Source of the DNA: Thunnus maccoyii
Lineage: Eukaryota > Chordata > Actinopteri > Scombriformes > Scombridae
DNA: 64,000 nucleotides
Assembly: GCF_910596095.1 (NCBI RefSeq)
Contig: NC_056539.1
Coordinates: 7,142,501 to 7,206,500, forward strand
Direction: 5' to 3'
Made by a program: the position numbers and the translations under genes. The notes beneath the pieces were generated by a model. That model ran no database searches and was not told the DNA's origin. It saw only the letters and a list, made by a program, of their open reading frames with translations. Positions 1 through 11,132 of the stretch are shown here, piece by piece. The stretch's first letter is position 1. Every line of letters begins with the position of its first letter.

Positions 1-1537
1 AGAGATTTTTATGTAAAACTTTACACCTCTGAGCCAAAGGTGGACAAAAAAGACATTACATCCTTTCTGTCAGCTCTCAATCTTCCATTGTTGTCAGAAG
101 ACCAGCTCGAACGTCTTGACTCATCCATTGCTATTGAGGAGATAACGGACGTTATCAAGCACTTACCTTCAAGTTAAGTGCCAGGTTTAGACAGCATCAT
201 GGCCAAATTTTTTGTTTCAGACCCTGAACGCTCTCTTTTCTCTCTATTTAAAATTATTGACAAGTTGTCATCAGTTTCGGGTTACAAAGTGAACTGGACA
301 AGTTTGAGGCTCTTCCTCTTACACCACATTGTCCCAAATTCCTTTTTCAATCAGGCAGTCTCGCTTGACTTAAGAAAGGCATTAAATATCTTGGTATATC
401 TTGGTGTGCCTAACTTGTTATTTTACAATTACGCTTTCACTCTCAGGCATATGGCACAGTGGTCTTTGCCCTCGGAGAGAGCCCCCCCACCCTGTGGTTC
501 AATCTGGAAAGCACCATTTGCATCCCTCTGACGTCCTTGAACTATATCACAGCCAAACTAGCTGCACAGAATAAGTCACATCCTATTTTGTCCCATATTC
601 ATTGGGTTTGGAAGAGAATAGCTCAGATCTTCAAATTCGACCCCTATCTTCACCGGTCTGATGGGTTTTGGCTAAATCCCAAGCTCTGTATAGATAAATC
701 ATCCTTCCTCTGGAAGTCCTGGTTGCAAAAAGGTATCACAGTTCTAGGGGTCTTGTATCAGGATGAAACAATAAAATCTTTTGAGGCACTTAGAAATTCG
801 ACTTACAGCACAATTAATTTTGTAAGTATTTGCAGTTAAGACACCTACTAGTACAAACTTTTGGCTCCCCCTCAATAGCCCCATCTGGCGTTGGCACTCT
901 AGAGAAGGTCCTAAACATTTTTGGACTTGGTCATGAAGCCTCTGCCTACTATTCTATGATCCTTATGACCTCAGATTCCAATATATTGTCCCTTAAATTG
1001 ACATGGGAAACTGATTTAAAGGTAACGTTTACAGAGACAGAATGGGAAAGAATTCTTAGGAATGGGAAAAAAATGTCAAGGGAATTGTGAACAAGACTGA
1101 TCCAATTCAAAATTATTAATAGAGTCTACTGGACGCCATCCAGGCTGCATAAAGTGGGTTTTGTTGACAGCTCAGAGTGCTGGAGGTGTCTTGACACAGA
1201 TGGTACTTTAGTACACATGCTTTGGAGTTGCCAAAAAATTCAGGAGTTCTGATGTGCTATACATATCATTGTGGAAAATATTGCCAGCCCAGATATTCCT
1301 TTCTCCCCCAGTCTGTTCATTTTGGGTGACCCCTCTGCATTAAGTGACTTGGCTCCACCACTTGCTGACTGGATCCAGACTGCCCTTATGTTAGGATTGA
1401 AATTTCTGGTCAAAGAATGGAAAGCCTCCTCTGCACCAGCACCATCTTTGTGGCACCCTTCTCTTGGTCAGCTGGCTGCCCTAGAACAATTATCATATAG
1501 GCTACTTGATAAGGTGGAGGAGTATCACTCGAAATGA
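1..1537 (+). mobile_element. L1-clade LINE ORF2 relic (non-LTR retrotransposon), 5' end outside window
   Basis: Broken coding sequence for the second protein of an L1-type LINE, read on the plus strand in several frames. Bases 1-175 read as the stretch before the reverse transcriptase fingers, ending at an in-frame stop (tcaagttaagtgcc) where LINEs normally read 'NKAPGPDG'. The reading then jumps from MAKFF straight to VSDPERSL, so most of the polymerase core, including the YADD box, is deleted. Bases 240-840 match the region after the core (SGYKVNW, then a Trp-rich stretch WLQKG). Bases 1090-1240 hold a zinc-knuckle-like C-x2-C-x7-H-x4-C motif (ECWRC...HMLWSC), typical of the C-terminus of L1 ORF2. 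The last stretch ends at a stop at 1535-1537. Frameshifts and stops show it is dead. Clade assignment rests on motif order and could be L1 or Tx1-like. Confidence 0.75.
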
Positions 1538-1556
1538 GGGCAGTACCACTCTTATA

Positions 1557-2500
1557 CACTCACTGGCCACTTTATTAGGTACACCTGTTCAACTGCTCAC
1601 ACAAATATCTAATCAGCCAATCATGTGGCAGCAATTCAATGCATTTAGACATGGTCAAGACGATCAGCTTAAGTTTAAGCCAAGCATCAGAATGGGGAAG
1701 AAAGGTGATTTAAGTGACTTTGAACATGGCATGGTTGTTGATGCCAGACAAATACCACTTGTTACAACCAAGGTATGCAGAAAAGCATCTCTGAATGCAC
1801 ACATCTAACACATCTAACCTTGAAGCAGATGGGCTACAGCAGCACAATTCTACACTGGGTCCCACTCCTGTCAGCTAAGAACAGGAAACTGAGGCTACAA
1901 TTTGCACGGGCTCACCAAATTTGGACAATAGAAGACTGGAAAAACATTGCCTGGTTTGATGAGTCTTGACCATTCAGATATTAGGGTCAAAATTTGGCAT
2001 AAACCACATGAAAGCATGGATCCATCCTGCCTTGTACCAACGATTCAGGCTGGTGGTGATGGTGTAATGGTGTGGATGATATTTTTTCGGCACACTTTGG
2101 GCCCCTTGGTGCCAACTGAGCATTGTTTAAACACCACAACCTACCTGACTATTGTTGCTTAGCATGTCCATCCTTTTATGACCACAGTGTACCCATCTTC
2201 TAATGGCTATTTCTGACAGGATTCAGTTCATTGTATTAAAACGGCCTCCACAGTCACCAGATCTCAATCCAGTAGAGCACCTTTAGGATATGGTGGAATG
2301 GGAGATTCACATCACGGATGTGCAGCCAACAAATCTGCAGCAACTGCATGATGATATCATGTCAATATGGACCAAAATCTCTGAGGAATGTTTCCAGCAT
2401 CTTGTGAATCTATGCCATGAAGAATTAAGGCAGTTCTGAAGGCAAAAGGGTGTCCAACCCAGTATTAGCAAGGTGTACCGAATAAAGTAGGCGGTGAGTG
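1557..2500 (+). mobile_element. Degenerate Tc1/mariner-type DNA transposon with terminal inverted repeats
   Basis: The left end CACTCACTGGCCACTTTATT (1557) and the reverse complement of the right end (2471-2500, ...AATAAAGTAGGCGGTGAGTG) form imperfect terminal inverted repeats of about 30 bp. TA dinucleotides flank both ends (TATA at 1553-1556 and 2501-2504), as expected for a Tc1 target-site duplication. The interior encodes pieces of an IS630/Tc1-family DDE transposase in at least three frames: an N-terminal piece near 1695-1750, a middle piece (QMGYSS, LSAKNRKLRLQFA, DWKNIAWFDES) near 1775-1969, and a later piece (ESMDPSCL, DGVMVW) near 1947-2162. The C-terminal sequence about 2245-2440 has stops. 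Part of the DNA-binding domain is missing between about 1760 and 1770. The copy is inactive. It lies 20 bp after the LINE stop codon. Confidence 0.85.
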
Positions 2501-3598
2501 TATATTGGGCATTTAACGGTGTTTCCAGCTCATAAAAATATCAGTAAACTATCATATAAAATGTGAATAACTGGTATATTTTGTTAGAATACTGGTTAAC
2601 AAGCAGTTAACAAGGTTTTCTATATGTATATATATATGTCTGGGTATCTGTGGTCAAGTTTCTGTTTATTATAGTTTCCGATTTATTTTGTTTTGGTGTT
2701 GATCTGGCAATGTGACTCCACTGCTGGTTTAATGGCAGAACAGCAATGCCCCCCTATTCCTTGTTCATACCAAAACGGCAAGGCGGAATAACGGTGCAAC
2801 ATTCCCGCCTTGAACGGGCTGTGTAAAAAGGGGCTTATGTTAAACATGGTCAAAGTTCCAGAGCTTGAGGTTAATGTATGTAAAAAATGTTCCCTGCAAA
2901 TCAAAAGCCAGGCCTTCCACTTGCTCTGCATGCTTTGTTTGTGATGTTTTTTTCTAGCTTGCTCACAAGCTGATGTTTGCTCGTCACGCATGCCCATAAA
3001 CAGCCATTCGTTCCATAGCCTTTGTTGTTGTTTGTCCATGTGTTATTTGCTTTGTCCGTTTTCATGTTTTGGATCTGATTTCGGCTTGAACATGTACGGA
3101 TGTATTTGAGAGGTTGACTGTTGAGAAAGAATGAGAAAAAGTAGTAAAATCCTACTACTATAGTTTATTTCATGATTTGTTGACGTAGCTTCCGGAGTGG
3201 CCGAAGTCTCCCAAGGGGCAGCTTCTGAGAGCTGGCCAATCAGAACAGAGTGGGCTCCTCGGGAAGGGTGCCTTAAAGAGTCAGGAGCGACTACTATATT
3301 GCCTGTTTCACACATAAACTGAGGGGAACTGAGGGGCTGCATAAAGGGTCATATGAGTTAAATAAGGAGGTTTTTTTTTAACTGTAAATCATGCAAAGTT
3401 ATTCCAATAGAGCCCAAGATTTAAAATATAGACCTGTTGATGTGCATGGCATGTCCCCTTTAATAGTCAGGTCATATCTCATGCATTCTGTTCAAAACAG
3501 AAGCATGTTTTCATCTGAAGTTAAATCTATTTTTTTTAGGCTTTGTTGCCATAAATGTATACTTAGCTCTTAATTATAAGGTGGCTAACTGCAGATTC
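2501..3598. repeat. Probable non-autonomous repeat remnants, no gene
   Basis: There is no supported coding sequence. About 3320-3510 (near 'gaggggctgcataaaggg', then 'actgtaaatcatgcaaa' and 'gtcccctttaa') resembles the ends of a widespread teleost non-autonomous element, probably hAT-like. This is from memory and could not be checked. A short (AT)n run sits at about 2620-2640. Reading frames here show no family resemblance. Confidence 0.35.
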
Positions 3599-4644
3599 TA
3601 AAGTGATTGCAGCGAGGAGACTTTAATAGCTTTGTGGCTCCTCCTATAAACTTTAATTACAGCCAGTGTGAATATTGTTTTGAAAGGATAGTTTTTCATC
3701 CAGCTGTAATGAAAACGTGTTGGAGGGAGAAGAGAATGTAGCAGGAGAATATATCCCCCTGTTGTTTCCAGCGCAGGAAGGAGGCTTCCACCACAGGGAC
3801 TGTGGGTCTCTGAGGGCAGGAGGCCTCTGAAGGCGTGTGGCTTGCCATCGGCCACTGGCTCAGGGGACAACTGTGTCAAGCCGCGGTGTTTGGCCCTGTG
3901 CCCTGACACAGCAGTTGCCATAAACAAACAGTGCTGAAAGCTACTGGCCCAGTCCCCAGCTCTTTTCAAGACGGTGCAGTGAGCCTGCTGACCTTCACTC
4001 AGCTCACTCCATTAACTTTGAATAGATTTTAACAGCACATTGGAGAGTTGAGCTGCTTGCACTGTTCACAACAAGTGGAATGAGAGTGAGAACAAAGTGG
4101 TTGCACTTTATTTTTCCATATTTGCTTGGTTACCACTCAACTTGAATTCAGATGTTAATGGATGTATTGGAAAAAACATTTTAATCTTGGCGAGTTCACA
4201 GGAACATCATTCAGCCATTTATTGAGGTGGTTGATGGAGTTGGAAAGTTGGAGTAAACTTTGCTACCTGAGCTCTCAACTATCCAGAATGAAAGTTTTAT
4301 GTCAGTCAATGGTAACAAAACAGCATTTGTACACATGTTTGACAAAACAATCCAAACTCAATGTCCACATACTAGCTGTCTCTGGGCTGTCAACTGTAAC
4401 ACGTGGTCCTCAACAACAAAGTTTTCCCTCGTCTTAAAATTACAGCATGAAAGTTCAAACTCATCATCAAAATCATGTGATATGGTTAAAAAATCTAGAA
4501 AAAATAAGCAGAGTTGGAATTGTTTTTTCAAACTACTGTTTCCAAAGTTAAAAATGAAAAATGAAATGTCATGTCTCAATGTAAACATGCTTTTCTTAAC
4601 ATTAGTAATTGGCTTCACTGATTGATCAATCATAACTATAACTT
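3599..4644. other. Non-coding flank, nothing recognised
   Basis: Only short overlapping reading frames on both strands, with no conserved motif. The most GC-rich part is 3760-3960. No repeat family was recognised. Confidence 0.4.
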
Positions 4645-4945
4645 TCTTAAAGGAGTAGTTCCACATTTTGGGAAGTACATTTACTCGCTTTCTTGCTAAA
4701 CATAAGATGAGAAGATCGATACCACTCTCATATCTGTTGAATATGAACCTTCAGCCAGTAGACGGTGAGATCTTTTGAGCATGACGACTAAAAGCAGCCA
4801 GCCTGGTTCTGTCTAAAGGTTAAAAAAAAAGTCCACCTCAACCAAAACAACCGTTAAACCACAATTGTCATTTCTACTTTTTATACTTCAGGCTATGTAC
4901 GAATTAAATAAACAAGATACAACTTGTTATTAGTGAGCTTTAGAG
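4645..4945 (+). repeat. Teleost interspersed repeat ('aggagtagttccacattttg' family)
   Basis: Starts at AGGAGTAGTTCCACATTTTG (4651) and continues through a 'gataccactctcat' block, a 'cagcctggttctgtctaaag' block and a 'tagtgagctttagagg' end. This block order matches an abundant teleost repeat known from memory. A partial, foldback copy of the same family lies in dpt intron 2 (6625-7035), where the 'gatgattaataccactccca' and 'ctctgtccaag' blocks recur, so the repetition can be seen within the window. Confidence 0.6.
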
Positions 4946-6150
4946 GAGCTGAAAATCACATGAGATACATTTGTTTATGATTTGTCCTCCACTTTCGATA
5001 TTTTACAAAATATCACATCAATACAAAATTGATTAGCTGTCGATATGGTAATCCCTGAAGTCAAACCCCTCCAGCAGCTTGTCAGCACACAAACACGCTC
5101 CGTCTTGAAGCTTTGTTTTATGGCAATATAAAGAAGTGTTGAGTTTACTTTCAGCCAAGTTAAGTCCAAAGGAGCTGTTGATATGGTCACGGCTGAGTTC
5201 ATCCTCTTTATGGTTTTGGAAGGTTTATACTCTCACATAGCTAGATTACCCTTTGTCCTACAACCATTTCCCAGGACAGTATTATTGTATTCAGTTACGT
5301 TAATAGTCAAAAGCTTTCAATGAATATTCTTTTCTTTTTATATTTATTTTCAAATGTTATATCTTCTGTTCATATTTTTGGAATCATGCCTAAAATTGAG
5401 CACAGCACAGTTGTACACTAAATAAATGACCTTACAAAGCAATCAAAAGAAGGAAATAGTTACATGAGTTCCAGTATATAGCTATAATTGCCAAACTGGG
5501 CAAGACAGTTTAATAAAGGAGGGAACTAAAGTCAACTGAAAGCGTGTGGGACATATTTCATTGCATGCAAAGCGTTGCCAGTGATTCTGAAAGAGCTTCT
5601 CAAAACTTCCAACATACACACGATTGTTCCGAGTGTTGCTTCCAAGACAATATCCCAATCTGTCACGCCCCACAGCTCACTGAATGCTTTTACGATGCAT
5701 GAAAATGTTCATGTCACGTGATCCAAACAAAGAGAGCAGTACCTGACGCAATGTTTTCCACCACCATGAACACAGCATCAAATGATTAAGTTTGTTTTGG
5801 AAAACCACTTTCACATGCTGCCAATAGTCTTCCAGTTCCTCCCTAAACTGAATGAAAACACTTAAGCTGTCTAGAGTGCCGGGTGTTGTCCATATCCCCT
5901 GTAGACCCTCTGTGTTGATGTTTATTTTAACAGCTACCTTTATATGAGCAGTTATTTTGCATGCTAGACTGGTTCCATAAAAGGTAATTATATAGGCATA
6001 TGCCACATGCCTGTGGTGCATTTAGTAAAAGTAAATACATAAATGAAAACATGAACCATATCAGTTTTGCATAAATTCAGTATTGTGTTATTGTCTAAAT
6101 GTAAGAGTAACTGTTTATGGAAAGGATAAAAAAAAATGCTGCTCACAAAT
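4946..6150. other. 3' flank of dpt, including probable 3' UTR
   Basis: Downstream of the dermatopontin stop codon on the minus strand. A minus-strand AATAAA (TTTATT at 5921-5926) is a candidate polyadenylation signal giving a 3' UTR of about 230 nt. Nothing else was recognised, and the reading frames are short and lack motifs. Confidence 0.4.
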
Positions 6151-9100
6151 CTATAAATTTTCAAATCGACAATCAAAGTCGGTCATTCTGCACAGGATGT
6201 ACTTCCACTGTCGATCTCTAAAAACAAAGTACAAGATAAAATTCTGTCAGTTCAACAATCATAAATCATAATATGTTTTAGTTCTGCTTAGGTCTGCCAA
6301 TAAATTCTGGTCCCACAGGCCTCACTACAGAGATCTTTCCTTCCAGTCAGTCATTTGAAGATTTTAACAATTTTTGGATAGATTCTAGATCCAAACTGCT
6401 GCACTGTGGGATCAGAAGTTATTAGGAGGAAAAAAACTGCTGTTGTGAACAAACCTCAGCACACCACTGAATGTGGTCTGGGCACCTCGGATAAAGTAGC
6501 CATAAGTGGGGATAACCAGCTCTGCCTCTTCTCCGTGGTATTCAGGAATGTCGGAAGTCTTCCTGTGGAGAGCAACCAAAGTTTGTTTAATGTTTTGACG
6601 AGTGAAGTGTTATAAACCTTCAAACAGATAGTTTAGGAAATGCACTTAATCACATTCTTGGCAAGAGTTAGATGATTAATACCACTCCCACGTCCGTTAA
6701 ATATGTGTGTAATATACAGTACCAGTCAAAAGTTTGGACACACCTTCCCATTCACTTGAATGAGAAAATGTGTCCAAACTGTTGACTGGTACTGTGTCTT
6801 AGCTTAGCATATGGAACCAGCTGTCCTTACTCTGTCCAAGCAAAGAAACACTCTGGCACTTAACCAACCATAAAACTGGAACTTGTCATTTTTACTCTCT
6901 GGTTTTTGTACAGATTGTTTGTTTCCCTTGGACAGAGCCAGACCAGCTGGTTCCCCTGGCTTCCAGTCTTATGCTAAGCTCTCCACAACAAAGCAAATAA
7001 GCGGATTTCCCGAAATATCAAACTATTCCTTAAACATGATCTTGGCCTTGTGAGAACGTACATGCAGGAGTAGGGACAGCGGCGTTTGTAATAGCAGCAG
7101 TAGAATTGCCATTCCCGGTCAAGAACACTTTCAAAGTACTTGCTCTGTATGCCTGCAACCAGACCGTTGCGGGTGCATGTAGAAGTCCTGCAAAGACACA
7201 TGAGAGTCATTAAGTTTTTAAAAAAAACAAAAACAAATCAGCAATACAGAATGTGGCATGCCAGCCCACCAGCACAGAACATATAGCGTTATATCTTCTA
7301 CCAGCTGATTAAACATGGGTTTAGTGGCAATACACACACTGCAGCATCTTAAAATATATATATATATATTTTATGTGTCAGTAGATTGCCTTTGCCTTTT
7401 CTGAATACTGGTCAGATTAATGTGGCTGGTAAACTCCAAACATCCTTCCCAGCTGATCTTGTCAACAGTCCAGACTGTTAATCCAGAACAGAACTTTGAA
7501 CAGGCAATCGCGATGCTCTTTAAGTGTAGGAGCCATGGAGGAAGATTGGACATTTTTATCTGTCTCAACAAGGTCATGTTTCTGCAATGCAACGGCCATC
7601 CCCCGAATCATTTGGGATTTTGCAGATCTTTGCTTTATTTCATCCGTTACTGACTGCTAGCTTGCCAGCCTAATACTAATGCATTGGCTTTACTCTACTT
7701 ATCTTCCTGCTTCCCAGTGGACAATCCGTATCAACTTTCAACACATGACACGCATCGATGCAGACGACGCTTTATGCATAATAAACATGAACCCAATGGG
7801 TTACGACAACAGGTCATGTGTTGGGTTGGGTTCAGATCAGGATGCTGAACTCTATATCCCATACGCTCCAGATACTTGCAATCCATTAATTTTTCTGCTT
7901 TCCAAGCATTCAAACATAAAATTGGAGAGATCTTTTGATAAGTAGAGCTCTGATAAACATTTTAGACAAAGAGAAGATGTGTCCAAATCTTTTAATTTAA
8001 ATACCTGTGTTGTTTGTGCAGTTTGTTTATTGCCCAAACACTTCCCTGTCACCACAACACATCCAAGAATACCAGGTCCAAGAAGCAGGAGCTGAAGCAT
8101 GTGTAGACGTTTGTCATGGCAACACGGGCAAAGCCTCCAGCTATTGAGCTGATGGGGGTAGTTTCCCTGCAGGGTAATGTCTCAGCCAGTGCAATTCAAA
8201 CGGACAGCTATGTTAAAGGGAAGTAGATGTGGCAGTGACAGAGAGCATTCAGTGTTTGTCTTTGAATCAATGGGCTGGATGCAGTCAAGCTTAACTTGAA
8301 ATAAATCTGAAGAGCACAAATGTGCTCTGCTCTTCAACCCAGCAAAGTAATCTGAAGCAGCTATAGCTGAGTCAGTGATCTGTTTAGTTTTATGATTCAA
8401 GTTGCTGTTTACAAAAGCTGCCAGGCTACGATTCTCCATCCAATCAGGTTTTCTAAAGGCTGATCCAAGTCCTTTAATTAGATTAACTTTCAGCATAGTT
8501 GATGTTTATACAAACATGTTAGGTGAGGTTTTGGCATTTGGAACAAGGTAAAATTAAAGAAGACCTGACTTTGTGTAAAGGAAGACAACCATATGAAGGA
8601 AATTAAAGGCTAGCACAAGATTTTTCTTCTTCTTCAGTGGCTAAAATAGATTCATGTAGCTACTGGCTGACTATTGCCAATTTTTATTCCATAAGCTGTT
8701 ACTTACTTACTTACTATCTGCTTTATCAATGGCATGTTGCAAAATTTCTGGAGATTGCTGCAACATGTGGCTTATAAAATACAGTGGTATATCTCTGAGG
8801 GGCTATTGACAGTCTGTTGGATGAATCTTCCAAAAATTCACTGGAAATAGTCATGTTCCCTGGAACTGTCAGTTGGATACACATATGGCTGCTCTGGAGT
8901 GAGATTCCGATTCATAGAGGCCCAGGATGACCTGGCTTTGTTCCTCTGAATGAGAAAACAGTGGACAGAATTCTTTTTTTTTTTTAAAGTAACAGAAAAG
9001 ATACACATATTAAAAGTTCGAGGTGAAATCTTGGTGTTGAAGGTGTGTTTTAGCAGAGACCAATTCAAAGTTTTGCAAGCTAGGAGTTGCACCAGCTATA

Positions 9101-11080
9101 TGTAAAGTAATTGATCCATTAGTTTGTATGTGGGGTCCTTTGTAAGTTCTTAGTAACAATTAGCTAGTTTGAACTAGTGAATAAAAATGTTTGCACTATT
9201 AAAACTTCAGACTTTGGTAAATGTGTAAATCAGCCCTTATGCATACATTTACATTTCATGCCCTTTTTCTGTGGTTGTCAATATATATCTATATCTATAT
9301 CTATCTATCTATATATGTGTATGTATATGTATATGTATATATATATATATAAAGAGAGAGAGAGAGAGAAATAGGTTTGGAGGAAAGCACATCTTGAATA
9401 AAAATGAGGAAAACTCCTGCATGCTCGCTTACAGCTGGAATATTTATTATTTTACAACATTTCGCTCTGTCCAATCTTTATCAGGTTGTTTTCTCATTCA
9501 GAGTTAAAAGAATCCAGTTTACATGGGAAATATTTGATTATGCTCACCTGGCTGATGCTATTAGGTGATATAGTCTAACATTATTGATGTAACATTTTGT
9601 TATTTGAGGTAATATGTTTTTTAAAAAAATATAATTCAAAGTCTTTCCAGTTTACATCATCAACAGCATTTTATCAAGTGTCAGGTCAAAGTGTAGACAA
9701 TATCCCATATTGCCTCTTTTTCGCCTCACTTAACAGGTCATATATTAGCAAGCTAACGTTACTTTTGTCAGTTAGGCTAACCAGTTCAGTTAGCTACAAA
9801 ACAGTTACACAGTACCAGCTGCTGGGTGTAAATATTTAGTAACAAGTAATCTCTACATGAGAACTAGTTTGTGTGGTGCAGCTGGTTTTAATTTAGTGAT
9901 GTGTAAATCTCAACTTAGTAAACACTTACGTTATAACTAGGCTGAATTTGAATTTACAAATAGCTGGTGCAACTGGCTCCCTGCTGGTGTTTAAATGACC
10001 AAAGACATCCTCTGGTTGCAGCTGTATCTCCAGACCTCATTTTATGCTCCAAATAAGGTCTGGAGGTCTTCCATTGGTGTGTTTGTCACCCACCCACAAG
10101 ACGGGTGGTTTAACAGGGGTGGTTTTGTTCATACAACAGTTTCAGCAGCAAACTCCACACAGGCTTCGTATAGGCTTTTGTTGTCTGCTAATAGTGACCT
10201 TTAAACCTCTGTTGTTGGTCAAAGTATGTCCTAGAGTGAAGGAGCATAATATAGCAATTAGACAAAGGCATTGCTTTCTTTGATTGGTTCTTCCTCCTGT
10301 TAATTGTAACAATAACCCACAAACGTGTCAAAGACGTGCAATCTCACATGGCTTTCATATTTTTTTGCAATAAATTTCCCTTTCAGATGCTAATCTGGAC
10401 TTTTCTTGCATATTTTGATATATTACATGAGAGGAAAGATATTTTACTTTCACATTTACTGGGTAATCTGACTCAGATGTTCCTACATGACTAATTTGGC
10501 CAAGACTGCTGAATGTTGTTAACATTGCTATTATAAACTGGAAAAAAATACAGTTACATTTGATTAATGAGTGTGAATTCTGAATATCTGTGCACCACAT
10601 CCACTACCAAGAAAACTACTGAAATTAAACTTTAAAAATCTTATTAATCCAACACTCTAAATTCTATAAATACATGCAACATATTCCCTGATTTAACCTC
10701 TGTCTTTCAGCATGACTTAGCTCACAGCTACTTTCTCTAAAAGTCAGAGCAAGTAGATTACGGGTGGTCTACAAGTGAGTAAAACACATGTGACAGAGAA
10801 CCTACCACTCCATCCCAGCACGGTTGATGTCATCCCACCAGCAGTCACTGGGCTCCCCCAGTCCTTCAGGTGCCGGCTGGCATTCAAACGACCACAAGCG
10901 GTCTGAGCCATCCTCTCTACTGAAGTAGCTCCTGATGGCCACGAGGACCTCTCCGTGGGGACACTGGAAGTTGAAGCCCTGTCGGTAGCCGTTGACCCAT
11001 CCCATGTCATAATGGTCGTGAGACTGACCTGCCACTGCGGCAAGCAAGGACGACACAAGCACAACCAGAACAGGATTCAT
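6151..11080 (-). CDS. dpt: Dermatopontin (small extracellular matrix protein), 4 coding exons
   Basis: Coding exons on the minus strand: 10806-11080, 7062-7187, 6455-6562 and 6151-6217, total 576 nt, 191 aa plus stop. All junctions are GT-AG with matching phases (split codons W92, M134, R170). The product is a secreted matrix protein that binds decorin, collagen and TGF-beta in vertebrates. A signal peptide occupies about residues 1-18 ([15 protein letters not shown]). The family's repeated D-R-x-W-x-[FY] motif occurs three times: D60 (DRLWSF), D115 (DREWQF) and D171 (DRQWKY). Paired and single cysteines sit where expected (C40, C67, C80, C96, C122-C123, C129, C133, C179, C186). The human protein is 201 aa, and the missing residues lie in the Tyr-rich segment after the signal peptide. 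The start at 11080 is the only ATG giving a signal peptide. Intron 1 is 3.6 kb and intron 2 is filled by a repeat. Identification is secure. Confidence 0.96.
6625..7035. repeat. Foldback (palindromic) copy of a teleost repeat inside dpt intron 2
   Basis: The left arm 6797-6850 (GCTTAGCATATGGAACCAGC then CTCTGTCCAAG) is the reverse complement, with small gaps, of the right arm about 6925-6985 (CTTGGACAGAG ... AGCTGGTTCC ... TATGCTAAGC). The outer arms also pair in part: 'atagtttaggaaatgcactt' near 6629 with the complement of 'ggatttcccgaaatatcaaa' near 7003. The left arm is interrupted by a short Tc1-type hairpin element. The palindrome takes up most of intron 2 (6563-7061) and ends about 26 bp from the exon 2 splice donor. 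Confidence 0.7.
6717..6794. mobile_element. Tc1-type MITE, 78 bp hairpin
   Basis: CAGTACCAGTCAAAAGTTTG at the left pairs with the reverse complement of the right end (CAAACTGTTGACTGGTACTG), and the inner stems GGACACA/TGTGTCC also pair, giving a near-perfect hairpin with a short loop. The arm sequence is the known terminus of a common fish Tc1-like transposon. Only the ends are present, and there is no transposase. Confidence 0.8.
7188..9280 (-). other. dpt intron 1, 3' half
   Basis: No exon or gene was seen. A short AT run lies at 7351-7372 and a (ACTT)n-like run near 8701-8714. Overlapping frames on both strands near 7371-7945 are chance openings without family resemblance. Confidence 0.5.
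9281..9372. repeat. Compound microsatellite (TA/TCTA/TG then GA)
   Basis: Runs of ATATC, TATC, GTATAT and TATA are followed by (AG)n at 9353-9369. It lies in dpt intron 1. The nearby reading frames rich in Tyr-Ile-Ser are translations of this repeat. Confidence 0.9.
9496..9992 (+). repeat. Interspersed repeat, copy A (paralogue of 25327-25790)
   Basis: Shares an ordered series of blocks with 25327-25790 in the same orientation: GGGAAATAT.TGATTATGCT, TTTACATCATCA, GTCAAA....TATTCCATA-like, TAATCTCTACAT.AGAACTAG, CGTTATAACTAGGCT, and AGCTG.TGCAAC.GGC followed by CTGGTGT. It has no coding potential. The flank 9380-9490 ('gaggaaaactcctgcatgct') looks like part of another fish repeat. Confidence 0.7.
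9993..10805 (-). other. dpt intron 1, 5' part
   Basis: A short inverted pair (CCAGACCTCATTT at about 10031 and AAATAAGGTCTGG at about 10051) is present. There is no exon or other recognised feature up to the exon 1 donor (GT at 10805-10804 on the minus strand). Confidence 0.4.
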
Positions 11081-11126
11081 GTTGAAGAGATCAGTCCGTC
11101 TGCTGCACTCCCAACAGCTGCCTCAC

Positions 11127-11132
11127 TTTAAA
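11127..11132 (-). promoter_or_regulatory. Possible TATA-like element of dpt
   Basis: TTTAAA (minus strand GAGTTTAAAGTG) lies about 47 bp upstream of the dermatopontin ATG. This would imply a very short 5' UTR. It is a weak match supported only by position. Confidence 0.25.

Noticed and set aside
3598..3969. 123-codon minus-strand open frame
   Set aside because: No signal, domain or splice context; it lies in GC-richer non-coding flank and overlaps nothing conserved.
5482..5673. Candidate last exon of dermatopontin
   Set aside because: The translation does not match; the true last exon ([11 protein letters not shown]...) is at 6151-6217 with matching phase.
9177..9507. Tyr/Ile-rich small proteins
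   Set aside because: They are translations of a TA/TATC/GA microsatellite.
10744..11064. 106-codon frame overlapping dpt exon 1
   Set aside because: It is the out-of-frame shadow of the dermatopontin exon; the frame starting at 11080 carries the signal peptide and family motifs.
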